A program made the translations under genes and the position numbers. From contig VCCP01000001.1 in NCBI GenBank assembly GCA_005765155.1, positions 620,001 through 684,000 of the forward strand: a stretch of DNA of 64,000 bases, in the 5' to 3' direction. Below are positions 1 to 11,368 of this stretch, piece by piece. Under the pieces are notes generated by a model, which saw nothing but the letters and a program-made list of their open reading frames with translations, did no database searches and had not been told where the DNA came from. This DNA is from Zelopaecilomyces penicillatus. Lineage: Eukaryota; Ascomycota; Sordariomycetes; Hypocreales; Pseudodiploosporaceae. Each line of letters begins with the position of its first letter. Position 1 is the stretch's first letter.

Positions 1-892
1 ACTTATCAAGGAGGACTGTATACTTGTGACTCACCAGACTGATCCCTCATCAATCTTTCTGTCTGGATGTAGAATATTGAGAGAGGTGGAATACTTTATG
101 CCCTGTTTGTGTTTGTACCCAAGCTGAGAGTTTTGTCTATGTCTTTCTTCGCGATTGCCTTTTTTCGCCGACTTGTACTAGATATTGTAGTTGCCGATAA
201 TAAGGGGTATCTGTGGGTATCTGGGATTCTACGATATACTTTGATGCGATTTATGTATGTTTTCCTCCTTGATATGTCCCACTTATTTGTGCTTAATAGA
301 GTCTGCTCTCTACAAATAATGTCTTTAAGTCTTTTTAATTATGCTCCTGCTTCATTGTAGGACTGGACTTTAGTCAATCATTAGTAAACTCTTACACACC
401 GACTCAAACGCCGGAGGGACGTATGTAAGAGAAACGGTGTGTACAAATCGCCTTCCGAGGTAGTTGTGCTTATGGTTAGGCGGTATGTTGTTTCTCTAGT
501 TACTGGCCGGTAGGATGAAGACGGCCTTTTTTTACTCCGGAGTTTTATAATCGAAGTTTGCCTCGGTAGATCATTCACAATCCACATAATGCGGCTGCTG
601 TCTTGCGTTTAGGTGGATTGGGTTTGGATGCGGTCATCATTAAGATTTGGTTGGTCAGCTCAATCTCTACGCATCATTTCATTTTCCTATGTATAGCTGT
701 TCAATAGATGGCGAAGAATTAATTGTATACTGTAGAATGTTTAATAAGTGCTATGAAATGTTTATCACCTTGCGCCTCACCTGAAACCGTTCATGCATAA
801 AGCTTCTTCTGCAGCTCCTTTGAAACTGCTTCACTTGGTCGGTGAACTCGGTGAAGAGCTGGGGTCGTCTCGGTCAGGCCCCCACTACGGCA

Positions 893-898
893 CCTCGG
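893..898 (+). promoter_or_regulatory. CCTCGG motif 1 (FarA/FarB-like fatty-acid response element)
   Basis: The hexamer CCTCGG lies 270 bases upstream of the acyl-CoA dehydrogenase start. In Aspergillus this hexamer is the binding core of the fatty-acid regulators FarA and FarB, which induce beta-oxidation genes. That this copy is bound here is an inference from position and gene function. Confidence 0.45.
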
Positions 899-963
899 CT
901 TGCGGCTTACCCCAGAATCCTTCATTGCCCAACCAATCAACCGCGCCTACGGTTGCCTGCCAA

Positions 964-969
964 CCTCGG
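964..969 (+). promoter_or_regulatory. CCTCGG motif 2 (FarA/FarB-like fatty-acid response element)
   Basis: Second CCTCGG copy, 199 bases upstream of the acyl-CoA dehydrogenase start and in the same orientation as the first. Repetition in one short promoter makes a chance match less likely than for a single hexamer. Confidence 0.45.
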
Positions 970-1029
970 CTCCGCTCACTGAACAACCGGTTTCGCCGAA
1001 CGGGGAGATAAAGATAAGCCAACCACCCC

Positions 1030-1035
1030 CCTCGG
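1030..1035 (+). promoter_or_regulatory. CCTCGG motif 3 (FarA/FarB-like fatty-acid response element)
   Basis: Third CCTCGG copy, 133 bases upstream of the start codon. It sits in the near-palindrome CCCTCGGAGG, which is the most site-like of the three. Confidence 0.45.
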
Positions 1036-1167
1036 AGGATAGTTTGGTGGACAGCCAGCCTGCAATTCCTCGCTGACCCTTGATTATTTCACTCTTTTCT
1101 CATTCATCCCATTTTATTTCCTCTACACTATCAATTGGAGGGAAGTCTGTATAATCTGTACTAAATC

Positions 1168-2728
1168 ATGTCTGCACGAATTCCAGCTCTTGTAAGGATT
1201 GATCCTTGCTCTGACTCGTTCCATTTGCATTGGATGATGCTGACCGAAAACTGTTAGGCTGCCCACCGCGTCAGCGATGAGGCCAAGCGAGTAATTGACA
1301 TTGTCGCCAAGTTCGTCGAGGAGGAGTGTATTCCGTAAGTTGGGCCTCAATTGGAGATAACACACCCCCATTCTCATCCATCTGGCTGACCAATTTCGTC
1401 TACAGTGCCGACCCCGTTCTCGAGGCCCAAGTTGGCGAAGGCGATGCGCGATGGGAGGCCCACCCTGCGATCATTGAGGATCTCAAGGCCAAGGCCAAGA
1501 AGCTCGGTCTCTGGAACATGTTCCTGCCCAAGGGCTTCTACGCCGAGTCCCCCGGCTGGACCAACCTGGAGTATGCCTTGATGGCTGAGTGGCTGGGTCG
1601 ATCTCGCTCTGCTTCCGAGGCCTGCAACTGCGCCGCCCCCGATACTGGCAACATGGAGGTCATCGCCAAGTACGGCAACGCTGCGCAGAAGGAGGAGTGG
1701 CTCAAGCCGCTGATGGAGGGAAAGATCCGCTCTGCTTTCTTGATGACTGAGCCCGATATTGCGTCGTCTGATGCCACCAACATCCAGCTTAGCATCAAGC
1801 GTGAGGGTGACGAGTACGTCCTCAACGGCTCCAAGTGGTGGTCCAGCGGTGCTGGTGACCCTCGATGCAAGATCTACGTCGTCATGGGCAAGAGTGATCC
1901 CAACAATGCCGATCCCTACAGACAGCAGTCGGTCATCCTGGTGCCCGCCGAGGCCGCCGGCATCACCATCCACCGAATGCTCAAGGTTTACGGTTACGAT
2001 GATGCCCCCCACGGCCACGGCCACATTACCTTCAAGAATGTCCGAGTGCCCGTCAAGAACATGGTTCTGGGTGAGGGTCGTGGCTTCGAGATTATCCAGG
2101 GCCGACTTGGTCCCGGCCGCATTCACCACGCCATGCGAAGCCTGGGTGCTGTAAGTTTACCTGCTTCCCCCCTCTTCCTGTTATCAAGGCCAAGTTTTTC
2201 TAACATCAATTGATATAGGCCGAGGTTGCGCTCGACTGGATGCTGATGCGTGTCAACGACGAGCAAAAGAAGCCTTTCGGCAAGCTCCTGCGCGAGCACG
2301 GCGTCATCCTCGAGTGGATCGCTAAGTCCCGTATCGAGATCGACTCCGCACGACTGGTTGTCCTGAACGCCGCCCTCACGATGGACGAGCGTGGCGCCAA
2401 GAAATCTCTGAAGGAGATTGCCGAGGCCAAGGTCCTGATTCCCCAGACTGCCCTGACAGTCATCGACCGCGCTGTCCAGGCCTTTGGCGGTGCCGGTGTC
2501 TGCCAGGACACCCCTCTGGCCAACATGTGGGCGGGTATCCGAACTCTTCGTCTAGCTGACGGCCCCGATGAGGTGCATCTGCAGCAGATGGGCCGCAACG
2601 AGAACAAGCGCGGCAAGGAGACGACAGAGAAGATCAAGTGGCAGAAGAACAAGACGCTCGAGCTGATGAAGATTCACGGCGTGCAGACTGTCGAGCCTGG
2701 CACCAAAATCAACCGTGCTAAGATCTAA
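1168..2728 (+). CDS. Acyl-CoA dehydrogenase (ACAD11-like family), 451 aa
   Basis: Flavoenzyme expected to introduce the alpha-beta double bond of acyl-CoA in peroxisomal or mitochondrial beta-oxidation. Exons are 1168-1191, 1258-1334, 1406-2150 and 2219-2728. Introns are GT-AG, 66-71 nt, and phases agree, giving 451 codons plus stop. The first exon encodes only eight residues (MSARIPAL). Visible signatures are FLMTEPDIASSDATN (FAD/substrate site, exon 3), the GSKWWSSGAGDPRCK beta-domain stretch, and AFGGAGVCQDTPLA then RLADGPDEVH in the C-terminal helical domain, typical of the ACAD10/11 branch. The aminoglycoside-kinase-like N-terminal domain of animal ACAD11 is absent, as is usual in fungi. 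No obvious PTS1 tripeptide (it ends NRAKI). Three CCTCGG motifs upstream suggest fatty-acid control. Family certain; exact chain-length preference unknown. Confidence 0.93.
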
Positions 2729-3914
2729 GGGCAATAATACTGATTGATGGAGGGGAATTGCCAGATACTGTAGAATATCAGGGGGTCAAAATTTAACACA
2801 ACAGCGTTTCTATTTAATGATGACTATTGATGAAACATGAAGCCAAGCCACAAGTGATACATAGTGAAGCTGTTCGAGCCATTAACATCGACATTTCAAA
2901 ATCGCAGTGTCTAAATCGTAAACGCGACCATCACGGACCATGTATTGCAGCGTGCTTCTAGTGCAAAGTCAATTGGATGCGATGACTCAACCCATCAGAC
3001 CAGCTCTACCCCTTGTTTAACACGCCGGCGGCGCCGAGTGAATCACTTCAGGGCTCACAGCCTCTTGTTATTGTGTGGAGAAACTGGGAGCCCATTGCCG
3101 GGACAATGCGAAACCATGTCTCTTCTTTTGTGCCACTTCTTGGGGTTTGTTTGTTGATTTTGACTTCTTGCTTCTGACCCTTTGGCTGCGGTCCTGAAGG
3201 GGAAACTAGCAAAGCCAGGTCCGCTGTGAGGCCGCTGAGAGGCCACTGGAACGCTGGAATGTATAGCTGGAGGTCGGGCAATTTAATACTGTGTTATAGT
3301 GGTTGAGTGGATATGTGAACAGCGCAGCAATGCACTAGCGTAGCATTTTCACGGCGCCACTTCCTCTCCCAGCAAGCGATGGAAAAGCTACAGCGCCACT
3401 CCCCAAAAAATGCCGGGGACAGAACAGCAAGCCCAGGCAACACACCCGCTGTCTTGGCGCCGTTGCCCTGCCGACCAGCTCCATCCGTTTACTTTACACC
3501 CCCGGCTTAACGGCCCTGGGGGACACTTTTCTTCACAACCAAAAGGTGCGCTTGAGCAACGTCGTCATCCAAGAAAATCTGCACAACATACAACACACTC
3601 CACACACTCCCCAATAACATTGCCGTTTCATTCTGGCAGAGCATTTTGGCACTTAAAGAGCTACCTCATCCCGCTTGCGGAAACTTTGACCAGATCAAAC
3701 TGTTCTTCCAAGTCATACTCTTCTTCTACACCAAGCTCTCAGAATCAATACCATCTGAGCCTTTTCCAATTCCCAACGTCAACTTTTCTCAACCAAGTTT
3801 GCCGGATTCACATTGTTCTTTTGCTCAACTCGTCGCATATTTGTCGAGCCTAGAGCCGAGCAATAATCAACAGCAACACACACTCAACAGTCTTCCAATA
3901 CTTCCACAGCCGCC
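2729..3914. other. Intergenic region and long leader of the Spo12-family gene
   Basis: About 1.2 kb with no supported gene. Open stretches at 2945-3157 and 3410-3853 lack any recognisable domain. The part from ~3540 to 3914 is rich in C/A and pyrimidine runs, typical of fungal transcribed leaders, so the following small gene probably has a long 5' untranslated region. Confidence 0.5.
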
Positions 3915-4378
3915 ATGTCTGCCAAGATTCTCGGCGACAAGGACGTTAACGCTGCCCTGGCAGATAACCAGGCCAACAACAAAGATGTCAAGAGCATGGA
4001 ATATCACCGTCAAGTGTTCCAGTCCAAGATGTCAGATGATTCGTGAGTTACCTCCCCAAGACAACGCCACGGTCTGCGGTGTGTGTCATGTTCGGTTGCT
4101 TAAGCTAACAAATACGTCTACAGCACGACGCAATACGTTTCTCCATCCGACAATATCATGAGCCCATGCACTGCCAAGATTAACGCGCTTCGCAATAAGC
4201 ACGTTAGCAAGTACGTTACACATCACCACCCTCTACCATACCAACTCCTTTATATGAATTAAACACATTGCTAACAACAAACTTCTATAGAGCCAAGCCC
4301 AAGTCACTCTTCGCCCAGGCGAGCGCTAAGAAACTCGGCGGCGAGAGTTCTCTCGACGCCAGGCCCGTTCGTCCTTGA
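3915..4378 (+). CDS. spo12: Spo12-family cell-cycle regulator, 100 aa
   Basis: Small three-exon gene, 3915-4042, 4124-4210 and 4291-4378; phases agree and give exactly 100 residues. The middle exon encodes NIMSPCTAKINALRNKHV, which matches the Spo12 family core (M-S-P-C-T followed by a basic helix ending K-H). In yeasts Spo12 acts in the FEAR/mitotic-exit pathway, and the serine in the SPCT core is a cyclin-dependent-kinase-type site. The remainder is hydrophilic and low in complexity. The exons are too short to form long open frames, so the gene is easy to miss. The start ATG has a good context (gccATGt) and no alternative in-frame start exists nearby. Family call strong; role in this organism inferred. 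Confidence 0.85.
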
Positions 4379-4735
4379 GGGGAATCCTCAAGTGCTGCGC
4401 TTTTTTTTTGGTTTTCTTGCGACTCAACACTTTCATGTACATCATCCCTCTTGCTTCAGTTCTTGTATTTAGTGGCCGGGAGGATGATGCTTGATGTGCT
4501 GTAGCTGGCTTTATTTCTTTTTCGCTGCTAGTCGAAGTTACAAGACTCTACAGGCTATTGGGGATTATGCGTATTGAGATTAAGGGACTCTGTGTTGTAG
4601 GGCGTTTAAGGAGTGCGTCGTTACATAGGGATAGGTGGATAGGACTATTAATGACATTATGCCATGACTAAAAATAATGTTCCGTGCATCATATGTCAGT
4701 TGGAATAGTCGTTCAACATTTGAGACTACTTGAGA
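4379..4735. other. Convergent 3' intergenic spacer
   Basis: AT-rich spacer between the Spo12-family gene (+) and the DRG1 gene (-), which end toward each other. Contains a T-run after the Spo12 stop (near 4401). No gene seen. Confidence 0.5.
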
Positions 4736-6332
4736 CTATGCTCGCCAACCGCTAACTATGTAAACTACATCCTCATCTGCAACCAAATGACTCAATCCTA
4801 CTCTTTGAGGTACATGTCTCGCGCTGGCGCCCCATACAAGCGCATACTTGAACGTCTCCTTGAGGGTCCGATGAATCTGGTCACATACATCTTCAATGCT
4901 GCTGTTACTCCTCACAATCAGAGCCTCCTCAAAGTCAGGATCGATGCCCTTTCTTTTTGTGTAAATTCGGATCAGCTTGAGTTCCTTCCAGCATCGGTCG
5001 ATGACATCCTGAATTCCTAAATCAAGCTCGCAGCTCATCACCACTGTGTGGTCTTCGCGTGCCAACTTATCCAGGAAATCGAGTGAGACGCTGTCGATTT
5101 TGTTGTAAACGTAGAGACACTTGATGTATTTCCGGTGATCTTTCATGATGACATCGATGAGTTCGTCAACAGTCGCATTCTCGTCTCGAACTAGAACCTC
5201 GCAGTTGAGAATCTTGTAATCTCGTAGAATATTGTAAATCATCTTTTCGTCAAGATTCTTGGGCGGTGATTGAAACGTGATTTTCATGCCACCCGCCTTT
5301 TTGGCTTTCAGGTAAATGTTCCTATGCCTGTTAGTTCTCCTGGAGACATATGTGTTGTATGCTGGGATGGAGGCTCACGGTGCTTCACGGTTCAGTCGGA
5401 TTCCGACCGCTTCTAGTTCAGCCTCAAGCAAGGCCCTCTGTTCCGCTTTTTTCGTCGCGTCCAAAACCATGAGAATGAGGTCACTGGTCTTGGCTGCTGA
5501 GATAACCTGCCGTCCTCGTCCCTTTCCCTCGGAAGCACCCTCGATAATTCCAGGAAGATCGAGAAGCTGGATCTCCGCGCCGCCATATTCAAGCACACCA
5601 GGGATGGCCGTGAGCGTTGTAAAGGCATACGATGCAACTTCTGATCTTGTTTTCGTGACTTTTGATAAGAATGTGGACTTTCCGACTGATGGAAACCCAA
5701 CTAAGGCTATTCGCGCATCACCACTCTTGCTCACATCGAATCCGGCACCGCCGCCACCTCCTGACCCGGGCCCTGGCTCCAGTAATTGCGCTCGAAGTCG
5801 GGCAAGCTTTCTAGTTTCGTGAGCATTGTAATTCAAAACCGAGATTGGTATATCTCATAAATAAATGATTCCACTGCTGAAATGGACCTACCCTTTTAAT
5901 AGACCCAAGTGGTATTCTAATTGATGTTAATAAGGGTATTGCGGGCGATCACAAGTACTACACATACCGGTTGCCTTATTTTCTACCTCATTGTTAGCAA
6001 CAGAACCACCAAAAGTGGAAATAAAATAGAACATTGACGTGAAACTAGCTCGGGCTAAGAAGGGGGTTCATGTCCAAGTTCGCAAACACCAATACCCAAG
6101 ACCTGATGTTATGTCGCCATTCCCCTCCAAGGTTCATGATTGATATCAAGAAAATTATTTCCAACAACCGCGATCATAAAAGACATATGCCGATTAACTG
6201 CGAAAAGAAACTTGAGCTGCTTACTTTGGGTCCTCCTCATCTCATCTTCAATCCTGTGCAAATATCAGTTATGATCTATGATGAGAGTCCAGATAACACC
6301 CACTCCTTGATCTTCTCTGTGATATTCACCAT
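4736..6332 (-). CDS. rbg1: DRG1/Rbg1 family developmentally regulated GTPase, 371 aa, six exons with micro-exons
   Basis: Translation-associated GTPase (yeast Rbg1, animal DRG1) that works with Tma46/DFRP1 on ribosomes. Minus-strand exons are 6332-6304, 6253-6225, 5982-5968, 5916-5892, 5810-5379 and 5321-4736. All junctions are GT-AG and in phase, giving 371 residues; yeast Rbg1 is 369. The N-terminus MVNITEKIKEIEDEM, then KNKATEYHLGLLKGKLARLRAQL, matches the family only when the 15-nt and 25-nt exons are included. The GTPase domain shows GFPSVGKST (G1), DLPGI (G3) and NKID (G4); a TGS domain follows from IRIYTKRKG to the end. A start placed in exon 5 would delete the conserved N-terminal helix. 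Divergent to CWC2 across 281 bp. Confidence 0.95.
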
Positions 6333-6613
6333 CTTGACAAGCTTTATTTATAGACGGATATCCCGTCTGCACAAAATCGCCTAATCAAGAACAATGACGA
6401 ATGGGTATGATTCGATAAATGAGCCTTGCGTTGAAATCCAGATTCAAGGTGGGGGACTGGGCAGAATCTTGGTGGCGGGGGCCTTGACAGCTCTGAATGT
6501 TGCCTCACCGCCTGCCTGTTACGCCACTGCCTAGAATGGTTTCTTAGCCTTGCGACGCGCTTCAGCCAAGAGGTATCGGGACATTACTCTAGCAACATCC
6601 ACCTCAACCAAGT
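6333..6613. promoter_or_regulatory. Divergent promoter between DRG1 and CWC2
   Basis: 281 bp separate the start codons of two divergently transcribed housekeeping genes, so both promoters must lie here. No TATA box or known element stands out. Confidence 0.5.
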
Positions 6614-7925
6614 ATGGCCGAACAAGAAGATCAGGCCGCCATGGCGCTGGACGTCATACACGATGATCAGGAATCTGCACTTGTGGTTACAAGTAACGAG
6701 GTCGCTGCGCCTACCGAAAAGAAAGTTGTCAAGAAGATTATTCGAAGGAAGAAGCGACCAGCTCGGCCACAGGTTGACCCCGATTTCATAAAGAGCGAAC
6801 CGCCACCTCAGACAGGAACTACATTCAACATTTGGTAAGATATATCAGACCCAAGAATATGAAATATGGTAGCTGACTCAGTGTAAGGTACAATAAATGG
6901 GCTGGTGGCGACCACGAAGGCTACTCTCAGACCAAGGCCAAAGGGCGCTGCAATATCGCAAACGACCAGGGATACACCAAGGCCGACAAAATACCTGGGA
7001 GTTACTTCTGCTTATTCTTCAGCCGAGGCCTCTGCCCCAAGGGTGTCGACTGCAACTATCTCCATCGGTTACCGGGAACCTATGACATGTTCAGCCCCAA
7101 TGTAGACTGCTTCGGCCGTGACAAGTTCTCAGGGTATCGAGACGATATGGGCGGTGTTGGAAGTTTCATGCGTCAAAATAGGACGATCTACGTCGGTCGC
7201 ATCACTGTCACAGAGGATATCGAGGAGATTGTGGCGCGTCATTTCGCCGAATGGGGTCCAATTGAGAGAAGTATGCCATTTCAACCCCAGCCGCGCATTC
7301 ATTCTGTCTTCATGCTGACATAACATTAGTTCGTGTTTTAAACAGCCGAGGTGTTGCATTCATCACATACACCAACGAGACCAACGCCGAATTCGCAAAA
7401 GAAGCAATGGCACATCAATCTCTCGAAAGCGACGAAGTACTCAATGTCAGATGGGCAACAGCCGATCCCAACCCCATGGCACAAGCAAGAGAGGCAAGGA
7501 GAATCGAAGAACAGGCTGCCGATGCTATTCGAAGAGCTTTACCCGCAGAATTTGTTGCAGAGATTGAAGGCAAACTCCCCGAAGCCCGGAAACGGAGAAA
7601 GTTAGAAAGCAGTTATGGCCTAGAGGGATATGAGGCGCCTGATGAGGTGCACTTTGCAAGAGGCGCCAATTCTGTCAATCCCCTTGGGAGAGAGGGTTTT
7701 CAGGTTGATTATCGGGAGACCCCAATGATCGAAAACGGCGGGTCCGGAGATATGGAGGACTTGTCTGGCTATCCTGAGCCACAGGTACCAGAGCAAAAAG
7801 CTGGTGTCTTTTCCAGCAGTACATTGGCCGCATTGAACAAAACCAAGTTTTCTGTGGCTTCAAAACCGAAAGCTGCAGCACCATCCGGGCCGCTAGTAGC
7901 TTACGATAGTGATAGTGACGAGTAG
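6614..7925 (+). CDS. cwc2: Pre-mRNA-splicing factor CWC2 (RBM22-like), 399 aa
   Basis: Spliceosome component of the Prp19/NTC complex that contacts U6 snRNA in the active site. Exons are 6614-6834, 6888-7270 and 7330-7925, in phase, 399 residues. Order of domains: acidic then basic N-terminus; Torus module with the CCCH zinc finger C-x7-C-x5-C-x3-H (CLFFSRGLCPKGVDCNYLH, exon 2); RRM beginning at RTIYVGRIT with RNP1-like SRGVAFITYT split over exons 2 and 3; then a charged helical tail and an acidic C-terminus (YDSDSDE). The order and length fit fungal Cwc2. The gene ends near 7925, convergent with ureF. Confidence 0.95.
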
Positions 7926-8015
7926 GAAAGCGTTGGGAATTTGGGACATATTTTTATAGAAGTTTGTATAACATAATTAATGATACCATATGATCACATA
8001 GATTGCAGCCTCTAG

Positions 8016-8971
8016 TTAACTATTAAAGATTCTCGAGTAAAGGACCTCATGACGTCCAACCCACAGGTCCATAACTGGCACAGTCTGGCCAGCTTCTTCC
8101 ACAGGGGTATTCCACTCTCTCTCAATCATGGCATTGACCATGTCTTGTATATGCTGCCCAGCCAATACTTTCTGTGCCTGATAAGGCCCAAACATGTTGG
8201 CCCTGACCGCCGCAGAGATGAGGGCCTTGACATGGCTAAGCATGAAGACGTAAGCTGTCTGCCGCAGACTTAAACCGACAATGGCACAAATGACGCCAAA
8301 CAGCGGTCCCAGATGGGCCGAGGCCGGAGGAATCTGGCCAGGCTTAGTCTCACGGCGCAGCAGCAGTGAGAACTCTCTCAGCAGCAGCCCGTCTGCGGTC
8401 GAGACATTTGGCAGCGTAGACCGAAACGAGCGCTCCCAGATGCTCAACAATGCCCGACCCTGTGCAATGCTCGCGCGGCGACCGACCGTGCAGACAACGG
8501 CGGCATCGAGCTGATCATCTAGATCCACGAGGGATGCTGGATTCCGGTAGGCAGCGAGCACAAAGGGAAGCGTGGTGGAGGCGTATGAGGACAGAGATAG
8601 TGGGAGGAAGACGGAGAAGGAGGATGCACGTCTGTTATGCGCCGCGTAGGACTCAAGGCCGCTGCTAAAGGCGAAGGCTCCTACGGGCAAGGCTGAGTCT
8701 GAAAGAAGTAGAAGAAAATGAGACGCCGAATTAGATAGTGCTGTGAAGAATGTAGGTTTAGTTAAACTGCTATAAGAGGGCTGTGGTCAGGCTTGATGGG
8801 CAGTCTCTGCTCACATGAGATGGACTGTTGAGGATGCTGCTGGGCTGCAGGTTCAGCAGCCGGATTGGTGCGGTTTAGACGGGCTTTCGCATCTTGGAGA
8901 CGGCTTTCAAGCTCTGCAATTTCTTTACGGACATCGTCCTCGCACTCGATGGGTACTACATCGGATGACAT
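8016..8971 (-). CDS. ureF: Urease accessory protein UreF, 293 aa
   Basis: Part of the UreD-UreF-UreG chaperone complex that inserts nickel and carbamate into apo-urease. Exons are 8971-8815 and 8740-8016; donor GTGAGC, branch site in TTTAACTAAACC, acceptor TTCACAG, phase 1. The join produces the family hallmark HFLLLLSDSALPVGAFAFSSG followed by LESYAAHN. Late signatures are FGPYQAQKVLAG and the C-terminal VPVMDLWVGRHEVLYSRIFNS. The N-terminus before the hallmark (MSSDVVPIECEDDVRKEIAELE) is a fungal extension with a short predicted coiled coil. No urease or other accessory gene lies nearby, as usual in fungi where these genes are dispersed. Confidence 0.93.
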
Positions 8972-9280
8972 TGGGAGAGTTATATTTGATGATGTTTAGG
9001 GTGAGATCAGTGAAATTGATAAAAAAAAGCCCAACCGCCGAGTGGCTGGATAACCTGATATCTACAATGCCCAAAAAAATAGCCCCGTCTCCAAACACAA
9101 CTGCATCAAGTATGCAAGAAGTCCTTTAGCCTTTTAATAACACGAGTGTATAATTACAAGACTTATAGGAACACCAGTTGTCGCCCAAACACCATGCTCA
9201 TAATAAAAAAAACTAAAAATGGTAGCAATTAGAAAATTGCTGTCAACTTTCCCAGCAACACCATCGACCTTTATGATCTC
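8972..9280. other. Spacer between cut12-like gene and ureF
   Basis: 309 bp, AT-rich with A-runs (near 9019 and 9205). It holds the 3' end of the cut12-like gene and the promoter of ureF, both on the minus strand. No gene seen. Confidence 0.5.
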
Positions 9281-11368
9281 TCATGGCATCACGTTCTCCT
9301 TGTCCGTCCCATTACGACGATGAGCCTTCTTTTCAGCTAACCTCTGCTCAATCCTTGCGAGTGCAGCAGCTCTCCTCTCTGGCGGTAGTTTGCTCCTCAC
9401 GTTGTTGGACACAGCCGTCATACTGCCAGTAGTGCTCTTCACAAGATTTGCATCTGGTCCACCTAAGCGCGCAAACCGGTCCTGCAGGAGATCAACACCA
9501 GTATCGCTGCCCAGGTCGATGGACCCTGCTCTCCGCTCGGTTGCTATCGCTTTAGCTAGAGCTGGAAGATCAGGAGCGATGATATTTTTCAGTTTGGTGG
9601 CTGCGAGCGTACCAACACCAGCTTGAATTTTGATCGAGATATCGTCATCGACGTAAGCTCTGTTTCTTGGCGATCTTGGAACGAACGGCTGCCATCTAGG
9701 CTTTTCGAGGTTCGGTCGATCAAGAAGTGCGTTGGATGCAGTGGCTAGCTTATTAGCAGCTTCAGGCTTCGACTCAGCAGCGGTCCCGTTCTCTTGGTAT
9801 TTCTCTCGCAGGGTTCGAGACCGCAAATTAGCCGCGTCGAAATTGTGGAGGCTATCGTCTAGCTCTGCTAGGTCAAGGCTCTTCTGTCTGGCGCTTGAAA
9901 GAGCTGGCCGCTTGCTGGCTGTGTCTGCAGTACCGCGGTCTGCTTGTGACTGCTCCGCCCCTGACTTGGCATGCCAGCTTCTTGGCCGGATTTGATCTGC
10001 CGAGGCTGAGGCTTTCAAGCCCCTAACTTCCTTCTTCAGATCAGCTATTTTTGAGTGTGCTCGTTCCAGAACAGCCTTGGTGTCTGTGTCATGAGCCTGG
10101 CTTTCTTTTCTGAACAACTCAAATTCTTCCTTGAGCACCTTCATTTCCTCGTCCTTCTTTGCTGAATCCTCTTTCACTTGCTTGAGTTGTGCACGTAGAT
10201 CCTGAACCCTAGCTGAGCTGGATGTTCCACCAACCGCGGTGTCAGAGGTAGCTGATGATTTGCTCGCAACTTTAAGCTGCGCTTTGAGTGACGTAACTTG
10301 CTCCCGAAGCGTATCCAGCTCCCTTAGCTGTGATCGCGCTCGACGCAATTCACGTTGTGTGTCTAGCAATGTTTTCTGGGTGGTAGGGGAGGGAACTCCC
10401 TGTCGACGTCGTCGTCCCTTTGAGGGATTGTCATCCTCTCTTCCACGAATAACATCTTCAAGTTGCTCCTCCAGTTCCTGAACACGGTGCCGATACTGAG
10501 CAGCCAGTGCAGTCTGCTTTGTGAGTGTAGCAAGCAATTCCGGTGTTGTATTGTTTGGTGTAGCCTGTCTCTCGTTCGAGGCCAGCTGGGAGGCATTTTC
10601 CGTAATCTTCTTTTCCATCTCGATAACCTTTTGCTGCTCGTCTTTGAGCATTTCGGCAAGTTGAATAGCTTCGGCGTCCTTTTGTTGGGCGTAAGACTTT
10701 GCCAGTTGCTTATACTTGAGCAATTTCTCCATCTCTGCCTTGGCTTCCACATGATACTTTTCAAATTGTCCCTTCCAATATCTCCCCGATTGAGAGTGTG
10801 GTTCATTCAAGTCCAGCGTAATGTCGTTTGTGCAGTGATTATCGTCATCATCCTCTTCCCAGTCATCGTCTGATTCTTTTCTCACTTGGCGACTGTCGGA
10901 CTTCCTATCATTCCCGGTCGAACCTTTGCGCTTCGACTTTTCCAATGCTTCGGATAATCGGGTCCGTCTGTTGGGAGCCCCATCCTTTACTGCCGCCACC
11001 TCGTGACCGAATGAGACGCGCTTTCGCCGCGCCGTTGCGGTTCCCGGAGTCAAAAGGATGCCCTGGGGCTTGGGAGGCGTCGTTGACATTTGATCCGACG
11101 TCGACGCACCCGAGCTGGAATCCCTTGCGTCCTGTCTGGCATGTGCTGTATCACCTTGTGGGGCTGGTGTGCCGAATAATGCGCTCTTGAAGGCTCTGGC
11201 GGCAAAGACGGGCGCGGGAGTATCAGGCTGATCGATCTGGGTTGTGTCTATCATGGAAACAATGCGAATCAGCTCTCTGCAAAACTTTGTTTATGAAGCA
11301 TTTTTCTCACCTCCACCATCAGCCGCGTCCGGCGCGTTCTGGCCACGTCCTAGCATCCATCCGATCAT
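9281..11368 (-). CDS. cut12: Cut12-domain spindle pole body-associated protein, 674 aa
   Basis: Exons 11368-11311 and 11247-9281 join in phase 1, so the short first exon (MIGWMLGRGQNAPDAADGG) leads into DTTQIDQPDTPAPVFAARAF. In fission yeast Cut12 is an SPB component that helps activate Polo kinase and form bipolar spindles. The family pattern is clear: GILLTPGTATARRKRVSFG, then SGRYWKGQFEKYHVEAKAEM and LLKYKQLAKSYAQQKDAEA. From about residue 180 to 430 the protein is a long coiled coil with heptad Leu/Lys/Glu runs. An acidic block (DDDWEEDDDDN) sits before the coil. The C-terminus is basic and Ala-rich (RRAAALARIEQRLAEKKAH). Using the in-frame Met at 11254 would miss exon 1. Divergent to gcn2 across 733 bp. 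Confidence 0.85.

Larger units (their letters stand above)
1..1167. other. Intergenic region and promoter upstream of the acyl-CoA dehydrogenase gene
   Basis: No coding region is supported here. Open frames at 109-360 and 793-1011 have no recognisable domain and no sensible codon pattern. The first ~750 bases are AT-rich and could include the 3' untranslated end of a gene left of the window. The last ~300 bases are GC-richer and look like a promoter: there is a CCAAT box at 933-937 and three CCTCGG motifs, listed separately. Confidence 0.6.

Noticed and set aside
1374..2129. 251-codon antisense frame over the acyl-CoA dehydrogenase
   Set aside because: Shadow of a codon-biased, GC-rich exon; its protein has no family resemblance.
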